From the NCBI GenBank assembly GCA_946623195.1, contig CAMOQW010000072.1, positions 1-8,458 on the forward strand: a DNA stretch of 8,458 nucleotides, given 5' to 3'. The notes beneath the pieces are model-generated. The model did not search any database and was not told the DNA's origin. It saw only the letters and a program-made list of their open reading frames with translations. This document shows positions 1 through 6,252 of the stretch, piece after piece. The stretch comes from an uncultured Prevotella sp. GTDB lineage: Bacteria > Bacteroidota > Bacteroidia > Bacteroidales > Bacteroidaceae. The position numbers were made by a program, and so were the translations under genes. Every line of letters begins with the position of its first letter. The stretch's first letter is position 1.

Positions 1-211
1 CATTGGGCAGAATGCGTGGCAGTGTGCCGAAACCATTCCATCCAATTGCTGCCCAGGCATCGGTGCTGGGTGTGTAGACATTGTCGACCACGGTATAGCC
101 CGTGTCGAATGTCCACTTTGCCAGTTGCGTAGCATTCTGGGCACTGGCCGTCAGAGGCAGCAGGCCGAGAAGCGCAACAAGCAGTCTCGTAAGGAAAGAT
201 TTGTTTTGCAT
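1..211 (-). CDS. Secreted protein, N-terminal fragment (probable carbohydrate-active enzyme)
   Basis: The reading frame opens with ATG at 211-209 and runs off the left edge after 70 codons. Residues 1-24 form a clear Sec signal peptide: basic N-terminus (K4, R9), a leucine-rich core, and an ASA|Q cleavage site after residue 24. No lipobox is seen. The mature part visible (25-70) is rich in aromatic residues (KWTFDTGY, then DAWAAIGWNGFG), which looks like the start of an extracellular beta-sandwich module. Only 23 bp separate it from the stop of the upstream esterase and that gap has no promoter box, so the two are probably cotranscribed. A polysaccharide lyase or another pectin-acting enzyme would fit the context, but this is inference: the catalytic part lies outside the window and no family can be assigned. 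Confidence 0.75.
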   Translation of the reverse strand, partial: MQNKSFLTRLLVALLGLLPLTASAQNATQLAKWTFDTGYTVVDNVYTPSTDAWAAIGWNGFGTLPRILPN

Positions 212-234
212 AAATGTAGTAGTTATTTTGTTTA

Positions 235-2109
235 TTAATAGATAATTTTCCTAATGGTGCCGTCCGTCGAACGCACGATGTTCAGTCCGCGCTGCGCCTG
301 GGCATGCTGACGGCCGTCAATGGTAAAAAAAGTGGTAGCATGGCTGTCTTCAGCACTTATCTGACTGATACCTGTAGCGTCTACTGCCATGCCGTGGATG
401 GTCAGGTCAGAGAGACAGATGGTCTTGCCCGTAGCTGCACCGTTGTACCAAGGGTAGACGCGAACCAGCAGTTCCTGACCCTCCTTCAGTGTGATGACGG
501 GGGTGGCCTTCACATACTGCATGTTATTGGCAGGCATCTTCTTCATTTCGAACATCGTGGTACGGGTCTCGAAATTGTCCGTCGAGTAATAGATGTGCGA
601 GCACATGCCGTTGCCGCCACAGCCACAAACGAAGAGGCTGATTTCGTCAATCTTCAGTTCTGTGCCCTGGGCAGGCTTGATGCCCCACTGGATATAGCGG
701 TCAGGGTTGTCATCGATTTCGTCGGCGGGCCAGGCGTCGCCCGTCAGCAGGTTGCGCTGGGTCTTGCGCGTAGCCTCATAGCCCGTCCACTCAGGCCATA
801 CGGTATTGGCATTGGGATTACTATAACGCTGCACATACATACCCGTCCATGACTCTGGTACGACAATGGCCGGACCTGTCAGTTCGTAACTGTCATCCTT
901 CTCCAAGCGCCAGTAGGCTTTCACCTCTGTGCCGCCTTCTAAAGTGACGGCAGTGGCGGTGACGGGCACCTCAATGGTCTTGTCACCCTGACGGATGGTA
1001 ATGCTGCCTGTCTTTTCGCCGTTCTCTGTGAGCTTCAGCTGGGCATAGAAGGTCTTAACCAGCGTAGAGGCCGTATAGTCGGCTGTCAGTGCAGAAGTCC
1101 ACTCTTTCTTGTCGAACGACAGTTCAATACCGTCGGTTGCCGTGATGCTGACGGAACCATTCTCTGGAGTCAGACCAAAGCCGTTCAGGGTAAACTCCTT
1201 CTGCAGGGTCTGGCCTTTATAGGCTTCGCCGAAGTCACCCGTGGCAGGAGCCACCGTGATGTCGACAGGCAGCGTAATGTCGTCGGCCATGATGCCTTGC
1301 GCCTTCATCAGACGGGCGCATTCGCGGGCCACCAGCAATGCTCCAGTCGTATTGAAATGGGTGGAACCCTCGCCATCGAACAAGTATTCGTGACACTTGG
1401 CATCGCCATAGCTCTCATACAGTTCCTTGGTGGCAGTGGTCAGGTCGATGAATGCCACTTCCTTCTCCTTGGCCAGCTGCTGTGAGTGGTAGGCATAGTC
1501 CATGGTATGGTCGTCGGCAGCCACCTTCTGGTTCTCCTTAGGACCTTCATCGGTAAGCACCGAGAACTTGTCGCCCAGGTCGTGACGCCCAGAGCGGGTA
1601 ATCTTGCCACTGGAGAAATAGCTACGGCATACAGGTGAGCAGATAATAGGAGTGGCTCCAAGGGCTTTCACCTCGTCTACCATCTTGCCTAAGTATTCCT
1701 TATAGGTAGTCGACGGCACCGTGCCGCGCTGGTCTACAGCAGCCGCCTTGGCGTCGTCACCTATACCTTTATAATAATTATAGAGGGCCACACCGTCCAT
1801 GCCCTGGTTCTTCTCGTCGTTGTGTCCGAAAGTGATGATGACGTAGTCGCCGGCCTCCACCTGCTTCTTGGCGGTCTGCCACAGTTCGTTGTAGCCGCCG
1901 CGTGAGTCGCGGCCTCCCTTGGCATAGTTGACGGACGTCCAGCCGTTAGTGAGGAAGTTGCCGAAATACATACCCCAGCCACGGGTCACCGTAGCCGATT
2001 CGTCATAGGGTGCCATCGTAGAGTCACCCAGCGTGTGGACCTTCTTGGCTGTCGTTGCTGTACATAGCATCACAGCCAGTGTCATCAGGAAAAATAGCTT
2101 TGCTTTCAT
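235..2109 (-). CDS. Secreted CE12-type rhamnogalacturonan acetylesterase (SGNH hydrolase) with C-terminal accessory modules
   Basis: Predicted to remove acetyl groups from the rhamnogalacturonan backbone of pectin. Residues 1-21 are a signal peptide (cleavage near TTA|KK). Residues 24-272 are an SGNH/GDSL hydrolase of the rhamnogalacturonan-acetylesterase type: block I HTLGDST with nucleophile Ser30, block II KGGRDSRG (65-71), block III GHND (96-99), and block V around STHFN with His251. The Asp normally three residues before that His is Gly248; Asp245 or Glu247 may substitute. Residues ~280-390 look like an Ig-like beta-sandwich. Residues ~395-575 form a second beta-rich module with a CGCGGNGMC cluster (495-503). 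Residues ~590-624 (FFTIDGR...GLNIV...KIIY) resemble the C-terminal tail of secreted Prevotella proteins. At 624 aa it is much longer than single-domain CE12 enzymes (roughly 230-260 aa). The ATG follows a Bacteroidetes promoter box by about 45 bp. The family call is firm; the exact substrate is inferred. Confidence 0.85.
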   Translation of the reverse strand: MKAKLFFLMTLAVMLCTATTAKKVHTLGDSTMAPYDESATVTRGWGMYFGNFLTNGWTSVNYAKGGRDSRGGYNELWQTAKKQVEAGDYVIITFGHNDEKNQGMDGVALYNYYKGIGDDAKAAAVDQRGTVPSTTYKEYLGKMVDEVKALGATPIICSPVCRSYFSSGKITRSGRHDLGDKFSVLTDEGPKENQKVAADDHTMDYAYHSQQLAKEKEVAFIDLTTATKELYESYGDAKCHEYLFDGEGSTHFNTTGALLVARECARLMKAQGIMADDITLPVDITVAPATGDFGEAYKGQTLQKEFTLNGFGLTPENGSVSITATDGIELSFDKKEWTSALTADYTASTLVKTFYAQLKLTENGEKTGSITIRQGDKTIEVPVTATAVTLEGGTEVKAYWRLEKDDSYELTGPAIVVPESWTGMYVQRYSNPNANTVWPEWTGYEATRKTQRNLLTGDAWPADEIDDNPDRYIQWGIKPAQGTELKIDEISLFVCGCGGNGMCSHIYYSTDNFETRTTMFEMKKMPANNMQYVKATPVITLKEGQELLVRVYPWYNGAATGKTICLSDLTIHGMAVDATGISQISAEDSHATTFFTIDGRQHAQAQRGLNIVRSTDGTIRKIIY

Positions 2110-2153
2110 GTTTTGCAGCTTGTTGTTTTTGATTAGTGATACATTTCTGGCTG

Positions 2154-2161
2154 CAAAGGTA
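2154..2161 (-). promoter_or_regulatory. -7 promoter box of the acetylesterase gene
   Basis: Read on the minus strand the sequence is TACCTTTG, an exact match to the Bacteroidetes TAnnTTTG box, followed by CAGCCA. Transcription would start near 2147-2150 and give a leader of about 40 nt before the ATG at 2109. No TTTG is found at the -33 distance (minus-strand CCCA at 2184-2181), which suggests an activator-dependent promoter. Confidence 0.65.
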
Positions 2162-2185
2162 TGGCAAAATTCCGATGAAATGGGG

Positions 2186-2224
2186 TGAAAAATGCATCAA
2201 AGGGGGATGAAAAACGCGTCAAAG
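2186..2224. repeat. Direct repeat (2 x 17 bp, 22-bp period), candidate AraC-type activator site
   Basis: TGAAAAATGCATCAAAG (2186-2202) and TGAAAAACGCGTCAAAG (2208-2224) match at 15 of 17 positions and start 22 bp apart, about two helical turns. On the minus strand the near copy ends 25 bp upstream of the -7 box of the esterase promoter and the far copy overlaps the stop codon of the regulator gene (2219-2221). Tandem sites abutting a promoter with no -33 box are how AraC-family activators usually bind. That the adjacent regulator is the binder is inference. Confidence 0.6.
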
Positions 2225-4579
2225 TGCATTTTTGTAGTCAGTAGGTGTCTGTCCTGTGCTTTGTTTGAAGCAACGACTGAAGTATTTCGGGTCGGTGAAT
2301 CCACAGGCGTATGCCACCTCGGCCACCGTCTTGTCCGACTGGCGAAGCAGCTGGCAAGCCCTCTTGATGCGGGCCTCCCGTAACAGGTCTTGTGGCGTGA
2401 CACCCATCGTTTGTTTCAGTTTGCGCTGTAATCCAGAGCGGCTGGTGGCAGCAGCCATGGCCATGTCGCCCACACCGGCATCGCTGTTAGCAATATTTTC
2501 CTCAACAAACTTCATCACCCTCTGTAACATGGGGTCGTCGCTCTCAACTTTCTTTTTCGGCTGAATATCACTCATCGCTAATCCTTCATCTTTCGCCTCC
2601 AACAACGCCAGATAGGCCTCTAATGTTTCGCGTTGCTTACGTTTGATGCGACGTATATATAATAAAGTATAAATGATGACAGCCAGTGTTCCAACGATGA
2701 GCAACACCATTAGCAAGCGTCCCCATGCAGACTCCCAAAAGGTAGGCTTGACGATGATGTTCAGCTTGCGGATATTGTCAAGCCATTGGCCGTCTGCATC
2801 CGTGGAGCGAATCTGCAACTGGTAGCTGCCTGGCTTCAGGTCAAGCAGTGTAGCAGAACGGTCATGGCCAATGTAGTTCCACTGTTTGTTAGGCAGCAGA
2901 CGAAAGGCATAGCTGATGCGTTCCGGTGCACTATAGTCGATGGCGGCAAAGTGGGCCGTCATGCTGCGCTCAGCAGGCCCCAGCACCAGCGTGTCGGCAA
3001 AGGTTACAGCCCATTGGTCGGCACCGCCCTGTATGGAGACACCCGTCAACAGTACCTGTGGCTGGTAGGTTGTACAGTACATCTGCTGAGTAGAGGTCAG
3101 AAAGGCCCCGTCCTGAAGTCCGAACAGCCATTTGTCACCTGGCAAGTGCAGCGGATGTGCATCGCTGAAACGATAGTCGGCATTAAAATAGCGAGCATCG
3201 AGCACCCGATGGCGGCCCACGCTGTCCATCAGGGTTACCACGTGACTTCCCACCACCATCGTGCTGCCATTCTCCATCGGCACTTGCGACAGGACGACGT
3301 CTGAGGGCAACAGATGGTTGTCGGCATTATAATGGCTGAACGACAGCCGGACACGCAACGGGTCAGCGTCTTCTATGCGATTGACGCCCCCACTCTCAGT
3401 ACTGACGAAATAGCGGCCACGACTGTCCTGAATGATGTCCATCGCAGCACTACTGCTAAGGCTCTCGGCACGGTTGGACTCTCGCTGGTGACAACGGAAC
3501 AGCATACGGTCGGCATCATGTTCCAGACGGCCCACCACCAAACCGTCGGTTGTTGCTGCCATCAGCAACGCTCCGTCCTTAGACAAATGCAGATAGCGTG
3601 CACGTTGGAAGGCTGCCTTGGGATAGCCCTTAGGCTGCAGGAAGCGTGGCTTGTCGGCTTGCGGATTACAGGTATAGCAAAGGCCACCCCCCAACGAGGC
3701 TATCCATAGCCGTCCATAGCAGTCTTCGGCCATTCCATAGACGTTACTACTACCGGGAATGTCGGTGAAATGGGCTATCTCAAATTGGTTAACGGCAATT
3801 TCGCGTAGTCGGTAGAGGCCATCGGGCTTGCTACCTAACCACAGCGTGCCGTCAGTTTGCTGATATATCGTGTAAACCGGAATGCCGAAGCGGGTGTACG
3901 ACGGATGCAGACGGCCGTCCTGTCCGAGATAGCCCAGCAATCTGTTGTCTTTCAGGGAATAGACGCGTAGGGCGCCATCTTCTTTCGTGGCTACCCAATA
4001 GCGCTTATTTTGGTCGGAAAAGAGGCATTTCACCTGAGCCTTGGGCTCAATGTCCAACCGTTCGACACGCTGCTCCATAACAGTCTCCTTGCAAACGCCG
4101 GTCTGCGTTGCCGACCAGCAGTTACCCTGTCGGTCGGTATAGGCAAAACCCATGCTGCCATCGCTATACTTGACGGCCTTGCTCATGCGGTAGCGCCTCA
4201 GGTCGTTGTCAGCATGACCGGCGTCCTTTTGCGGTATGTCGGCAAAACGACAGGTACGAGTGTCAAAAAGATAGTAGTCATCGTCTACCTGACAGACTAT
4301 CTGGCCGTCAGGGCGCAGTGCCATGTCGCGGAAGCGGTCGGTAGCCATATTGCAGCCATCGCCGGGATGCGGCTTAAAAGTCTTAAACTCGTAGCCGTCA
4401 TAGCGGCACAGTCCGTTCCACGTGGCAAACCACATAAAACCTAGTGAGTCCTGCAACAGCTGAGTGACATGCCAATGGGGCAGTCCATCCTCCTCGTCAT
4501 AACAGGTGACTCTACTGACGGACTGGCCGAAAAGGGGCAGCCAACTGGTCAGGAGCATGAGGATGGTGAAGAGTTTCAT
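2219..4579 (-). CDS. Membrane-spanning sensor/AraC-family regulator (HTCS-like, without kinase and receiver)
   Basis: Likely senses a glycan fragment in the periplasm and controls the neighbouring pectin genes. Residues 1-19 are a signal peptide (MKLFTILMLL...FGQ). Residues ~30-500 hold about eight two-component-regulator propeller repeats, recognisable by D..G..W(F/I/L)(A/G) blocks at ~45-62, 189-205, 242-257, 287-302, 334-350 and 384-402. A Y_Y_Y domain follows (~535-612), then one membrane helix (~619-641) and a short basic, coiled-coil-like linker (RRIKRKQRE, 643-651, onward). The AraC DNA-binding domain at ~682-786 has two helix-turn-helix motifs, the second being TVAEVAYACGFTDPKYFSRC (751-770). 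HTCS regulators usually run 1,300-1,400 aa and carry HisKA, HATPase and receiver domains between membrane helix and AraC domain; here only about 40 residues lie there and no H-box, N/G-box or receiver Asp is seen. The frame is continuous, so this is a compact design, not a frameshift. The first ATG gives the best signal peptide, although the promoter lies only 5 bp upstream. Confidence 0.88.
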   Translation of the reverse strand: MKLFTILMLLTSWLPLFGQSVSRVTCYDEEDGLPHWHVTQLLQDSLGFMWFATWNGLCRYDGYEFKTFKPHPGDGCNMATDRFRDMALRPDGQIVCQVDDDYYLFDTRTCRFADIPQKDAGHADNDLRRYRMSKAVKYSDGSMGFAYTDRQGNCWSATQTGVCKETVMEQRVERLDIEPKAQVKCLFSDQNKRYWVATKEDGALRVYSLKDNRLLGYLGQDGRLHPSYTRFGIPVYTIYQQTDGTLWLGSKPDGLYRLREIAVNQFEIAHFTDIPGSSNVYGMAEDCYGRLWIASLGGGLCYTCNPQADKPRFLQPKGYPKAAFQRARYLHLSKDGALLMAATTDGLVVGRLEHDADRMLFRCHQRESNRAESLSSSAAMDIIQDSRGRYFVSTESGGVNRIEDADPLRVRLSFSHYNADNHLLPSDVVLSQVPMENGSTMVVGSHVVTLMDSVGRHRVLDARYFNADYRFSDAHPLHLPGDKWLFGLQDGAFLTSTQQMYCTTYQPQVLLTGVSIQGGADQWAVTFADTLVLGPAERSMTAHFAAIDYSAPERISYAFRLLPNKQWNYIGHDRSATLLDLKPGSYQLQIRSTDADGQWLDNIRKLNIIVKPTFWESAWGRLLMVLLIVGTLAVIIYTLLYIRRIKRKQRETLEAYLALLEAKDEGLAMSDIQPKKKVESDDPMLQRVMKFVEENIANSDAGVGDMAMAAATSRSGLQRKLKQTMGVTPQDLLREARIKRACQLLRQSDKTVAEVAYACGFTDPKYFSRCFKQSTGQTPTDYKNAL

Positions 4580-4584
4580 GGCTG

Positions 4585-4615
4585 CAAAGGTAGGAAATGT
4601 TTACGAAACGACAAA
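4585..4615 (-). promoter_or_regulatory. Promoter of the sensor/AraC regulator, apparently leaderless
   Basis: On the minus strand TTTG (4615-4612), a 19-bp spacer and TACCTTTG (4592-4585) form a complete Bacteroidetes -33/-7 pair. Only five bases (CAGCC) separate the -7 box from the ATG at 4579, so the predicted transcript start falls at or within a base or two of the start codon. The spacer contains a small palindrome, GTTT-ACG-AAAC (4599-4609). Confidence 0.65.
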
Positions 4616-4684
4616 ATTTGAAATGTGTCTTTTTCTTCATTTTTTGTTTCATATACGTTAAATTTGGCAGAATATTTTCTTTAT

Positions 4685-4701
4685 TACGAATTGTTTTCGT
4701 A
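4685..4701. repeat. Perfect inverted repeat in the isomerase promoter, candidate operator
   Basis: TACGAA (4685-4690) and TTCGTA (4696-4701) are perfect inverted arms around a 5-bp centre. The site fills the region between the -33 position and the -7 box and shares two bases with the latter, so a bound protein would block RNA polymerase. The TACGAA half-site also occurs in the spacer of the divergent promoter at 4602-4607. The region is AT-rich, so a 6-bp palindrome could arise by chance. Confidence 0.4.
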
Positions 4702-4707
4702 CCTTTG
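4700..4707 (+). promoter_or_regulatory. -7 promoter box of the isomerase-like gene
   Basis: TACCTTTG matches the TAnnTTTG consensus and is followed by CAGC, as at the two minus-strand promoters. The -33 element is weak: TTTC at 4676-4679 with a 20-bp spacer. Transcription would begin near 4711-4714, giving a leader of about 42-45 nt that is very AT-rich and has no Shine-Dalgarno sequence, normal for this phylum. Confidence 0.65.
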
Positions 4708-4755
4708 CAGCAATATCAGAACTAAACATTACTTTTTTAGATTGTTAATTCTTAT

Positions 4756-6252
4756 ATGAAGAACGTACCTGAAATTAAGATTGGAATCGTTGCGGTGAGC
4801 CGCGACTGTTTCCCAGAGTCCTTGGCTGTCAACCGCCGCAAGGCTCTTGTCAAGGCTTATGTAGAGAAGTTCGGCCAGGCCGGCATCTACGAGTGTCCCA
4901 TCTGTATCGTTGAGAGCGAGATTCACATGTGTCAGGCTCTTGAGGATGTGAAGAAGGCCGGATGTAACGCCCTGTGCGTCTATCTGGGCAACTTCGGTCC
5001 TGAGATTTCCGAGACCATGCTGGCCAAGTATTTCGACGGTCCTGCCATGTTCTGCGCTGCTGCCGAGGAGACTCAGAACGACCTGATAGACGGCCGTGGC
5101 GATGCCTACTGCGGTATGCTGAACGCCAGCCATGCCCTGTCGCTGCGCAAGACACGTGCCTACATTCCCGAGGAGCCCGTGGGCGACGCTGCCCATTGTG
5201 CTGAGCTCATCCACGAGTTTCTGCCCATCGCCCGCGCCATCGTTGGCCTGCGCAACCTGAAAATCATCAGCTTCGGTCCACGCCCGAACAACTTCCTGGC
5301 CTGCAATGCCCCGATTCGTGCACTGTATGACCTCGACGTGGAGATTGAGGAGAACTCAGAGCTCGACCTGCTGGAGTCGTTCCAGAAGCATGAGGGCGAC
5401 CCCCGTATCGACGAGGTGGTGAAGGACATGGCTCAGGAGCTGGGTCATGGAAACAAGATTCCCCAGGTGCTGCCGAAGCTGGCCCAGTATGAGCTGACGC
5501 TCTGCGACTGGGTAGAGGCTCACAAGGGCTGCCGCCAGTTTGTGGCACTGACCACCAAGTGCTGGCCCGCCTTCCAGACCATGTTCGGATTCGTGCCCTG
5601 CTACGTGAACAGCCGTCTGACCAGCCGTGGCATCCCCGTAAGCTGCGAGGTGGATATCTACGGCACGCTGTCAGAGTTCATCGGCACCTGCATCACCGAG
5701 GATGCCGTCACACTGCTTGACATCAACAACACCGTGCCCCAGGATATGTATGAGGAGAGCATCAAGGGCAAGAAGTTCCTGTGCGACGAGTATAGCGACA
5801 AGGAAATCTTCATGGGCTTCCACTGCGGCAACACAGCCTCCAGCAAGGTGTGCAACTGCCAGATGTGCTTCCAGCGCATCATGGCCCGCGCACTGCCTGT
5901 AGAGGTGACCAACGGCACCCTGGAGGGCGACATCAAGCCCGGCAAGGCTACCATCTACCGCCTGCAGTCGACGGCCGACACCAAGTTGCGTGCCTATATC
6001 GCACAGGGTGAGGTACTGCCGGTGGCTACCCGCTCGTTTGGCTCAATCGGTGTCTTCGGCATCAAGAACATGAGCCGCTTCTACCGTCACGTACTCATTG
6101 AAAAGCACTATCCACACCACTGCGCCGTGATGTTCGACCATGCCGGTAAGTACATGTGGGAGGTACTGAAGTATATGGGTATCCCTGTGGAGGAGATTGA
6201 CTACAACTTCCCGAAGGGTGACTATTACCCCACAGAGAATCCGTTCTGCTAA
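4756..6252 (+). CDS. L-fucose/L-arabinose isomerase-family protein, substrate unassigned
   Basis: A cytoplasmic protein with no signal peptide or membrane segment. It has the FucI/AraA fold: an N-terminal Rossmann-like region (IKIGIVAVSRDCFPESLA at 7-24, CNALCVYLGNFGPE at 70-83) and a C-terminal catalytic region. Likely metal ligands are Glu298 (SCEVD), Asp322 (LLDINN) and a His of the PHH motif (454-455), matching the Glu/Asp/His set of L-fucose isomerase. Enzymes of this fold interconvert aldoses and ketoses using Mn2+. At 498 aa it is shorter than E. coli-type FucI (about 590 aa) and near AraA length. It is unusually cysteine-rich (about 23 Cys), with a cluster C357...C366-x-C368-x2-C371 after a FHCGNT motif. 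All arginine codons I checked are CGC or CGT, which suggests high expression. It is divergent from the regulator, so it may process a sugar released from pectin, such as rhamnose, fucose or arabinose; the substrate is not readable. Members of this family with other or no known activity exist. Confidence 0.8.
   Translation: MKNVPEIKIGIVAVSRDCFPESLAVNRRKALVKAYVEKFGQAGIYECPICIVESEIHMCQALEDVKKAGCNALCVYLGNFGPEISETMLAKYFDGPAMFCAAAEETQNDLIDGRGDAYCGMLNASHALSLRKTRAYIPEEPVGDAAHCAELIHEFLPIARAIVGLRNLKIISFGPRPNNFLACNAPIRALYDLDVEIEENSELDLLESFQKHEGDPRIDEVVKDMAQELGHGNKIPQVLPKLAQYELTLCDWVEAHKGCRQFVALTTKCWPAFQTMFGFVPCYVNSRLTSRGIPVSCEVDIYGTLSEFIGTCITEDAVTLLDINNTVPQDMYEESIKGKKFLCDEYSDKEIFMGFHCGNTASSKVCNCQMCFQRIMARALPVEVTNGTLEGDIKPGKATIYRLQSTADTKLRAYIAQGEVLPVATRSFGSIGVFGIKNMSRFYRHVLIEKHYPHHCAVMFDHAGKYMWEVLKYMGIPVEEIDYNFPKGDYYPTENPFC

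Noticed and set aside
2062..2064. Lipoprotein signal at Cys16 of the esterase
   Set aside because: The residues before Cys (VML) do not fit a lipobox; an ordinary signal peptide with TTA|KK cleavage fits better.
2786..3304. Plus-strand open frame of 172 codons
   Set aside because: Antisense to the propeller/Y_Y_Y part of the regulator; no promoter box, signal or motif of its own.
2219..4579. Regulator as a frameshifted or decayed HTCS gene
   Set aside because: The frame is continuous, the membrane-to-DNA-binding junction is clean, and no kinase or receiver remnants are visible in other frames nearby.
4729..5214. Minus-strand open frame of 161 codons covering the isomerase start
   Set aside because: Shadow of the high-GC3 isomerase gene; it would also need a promoter inside that gene.
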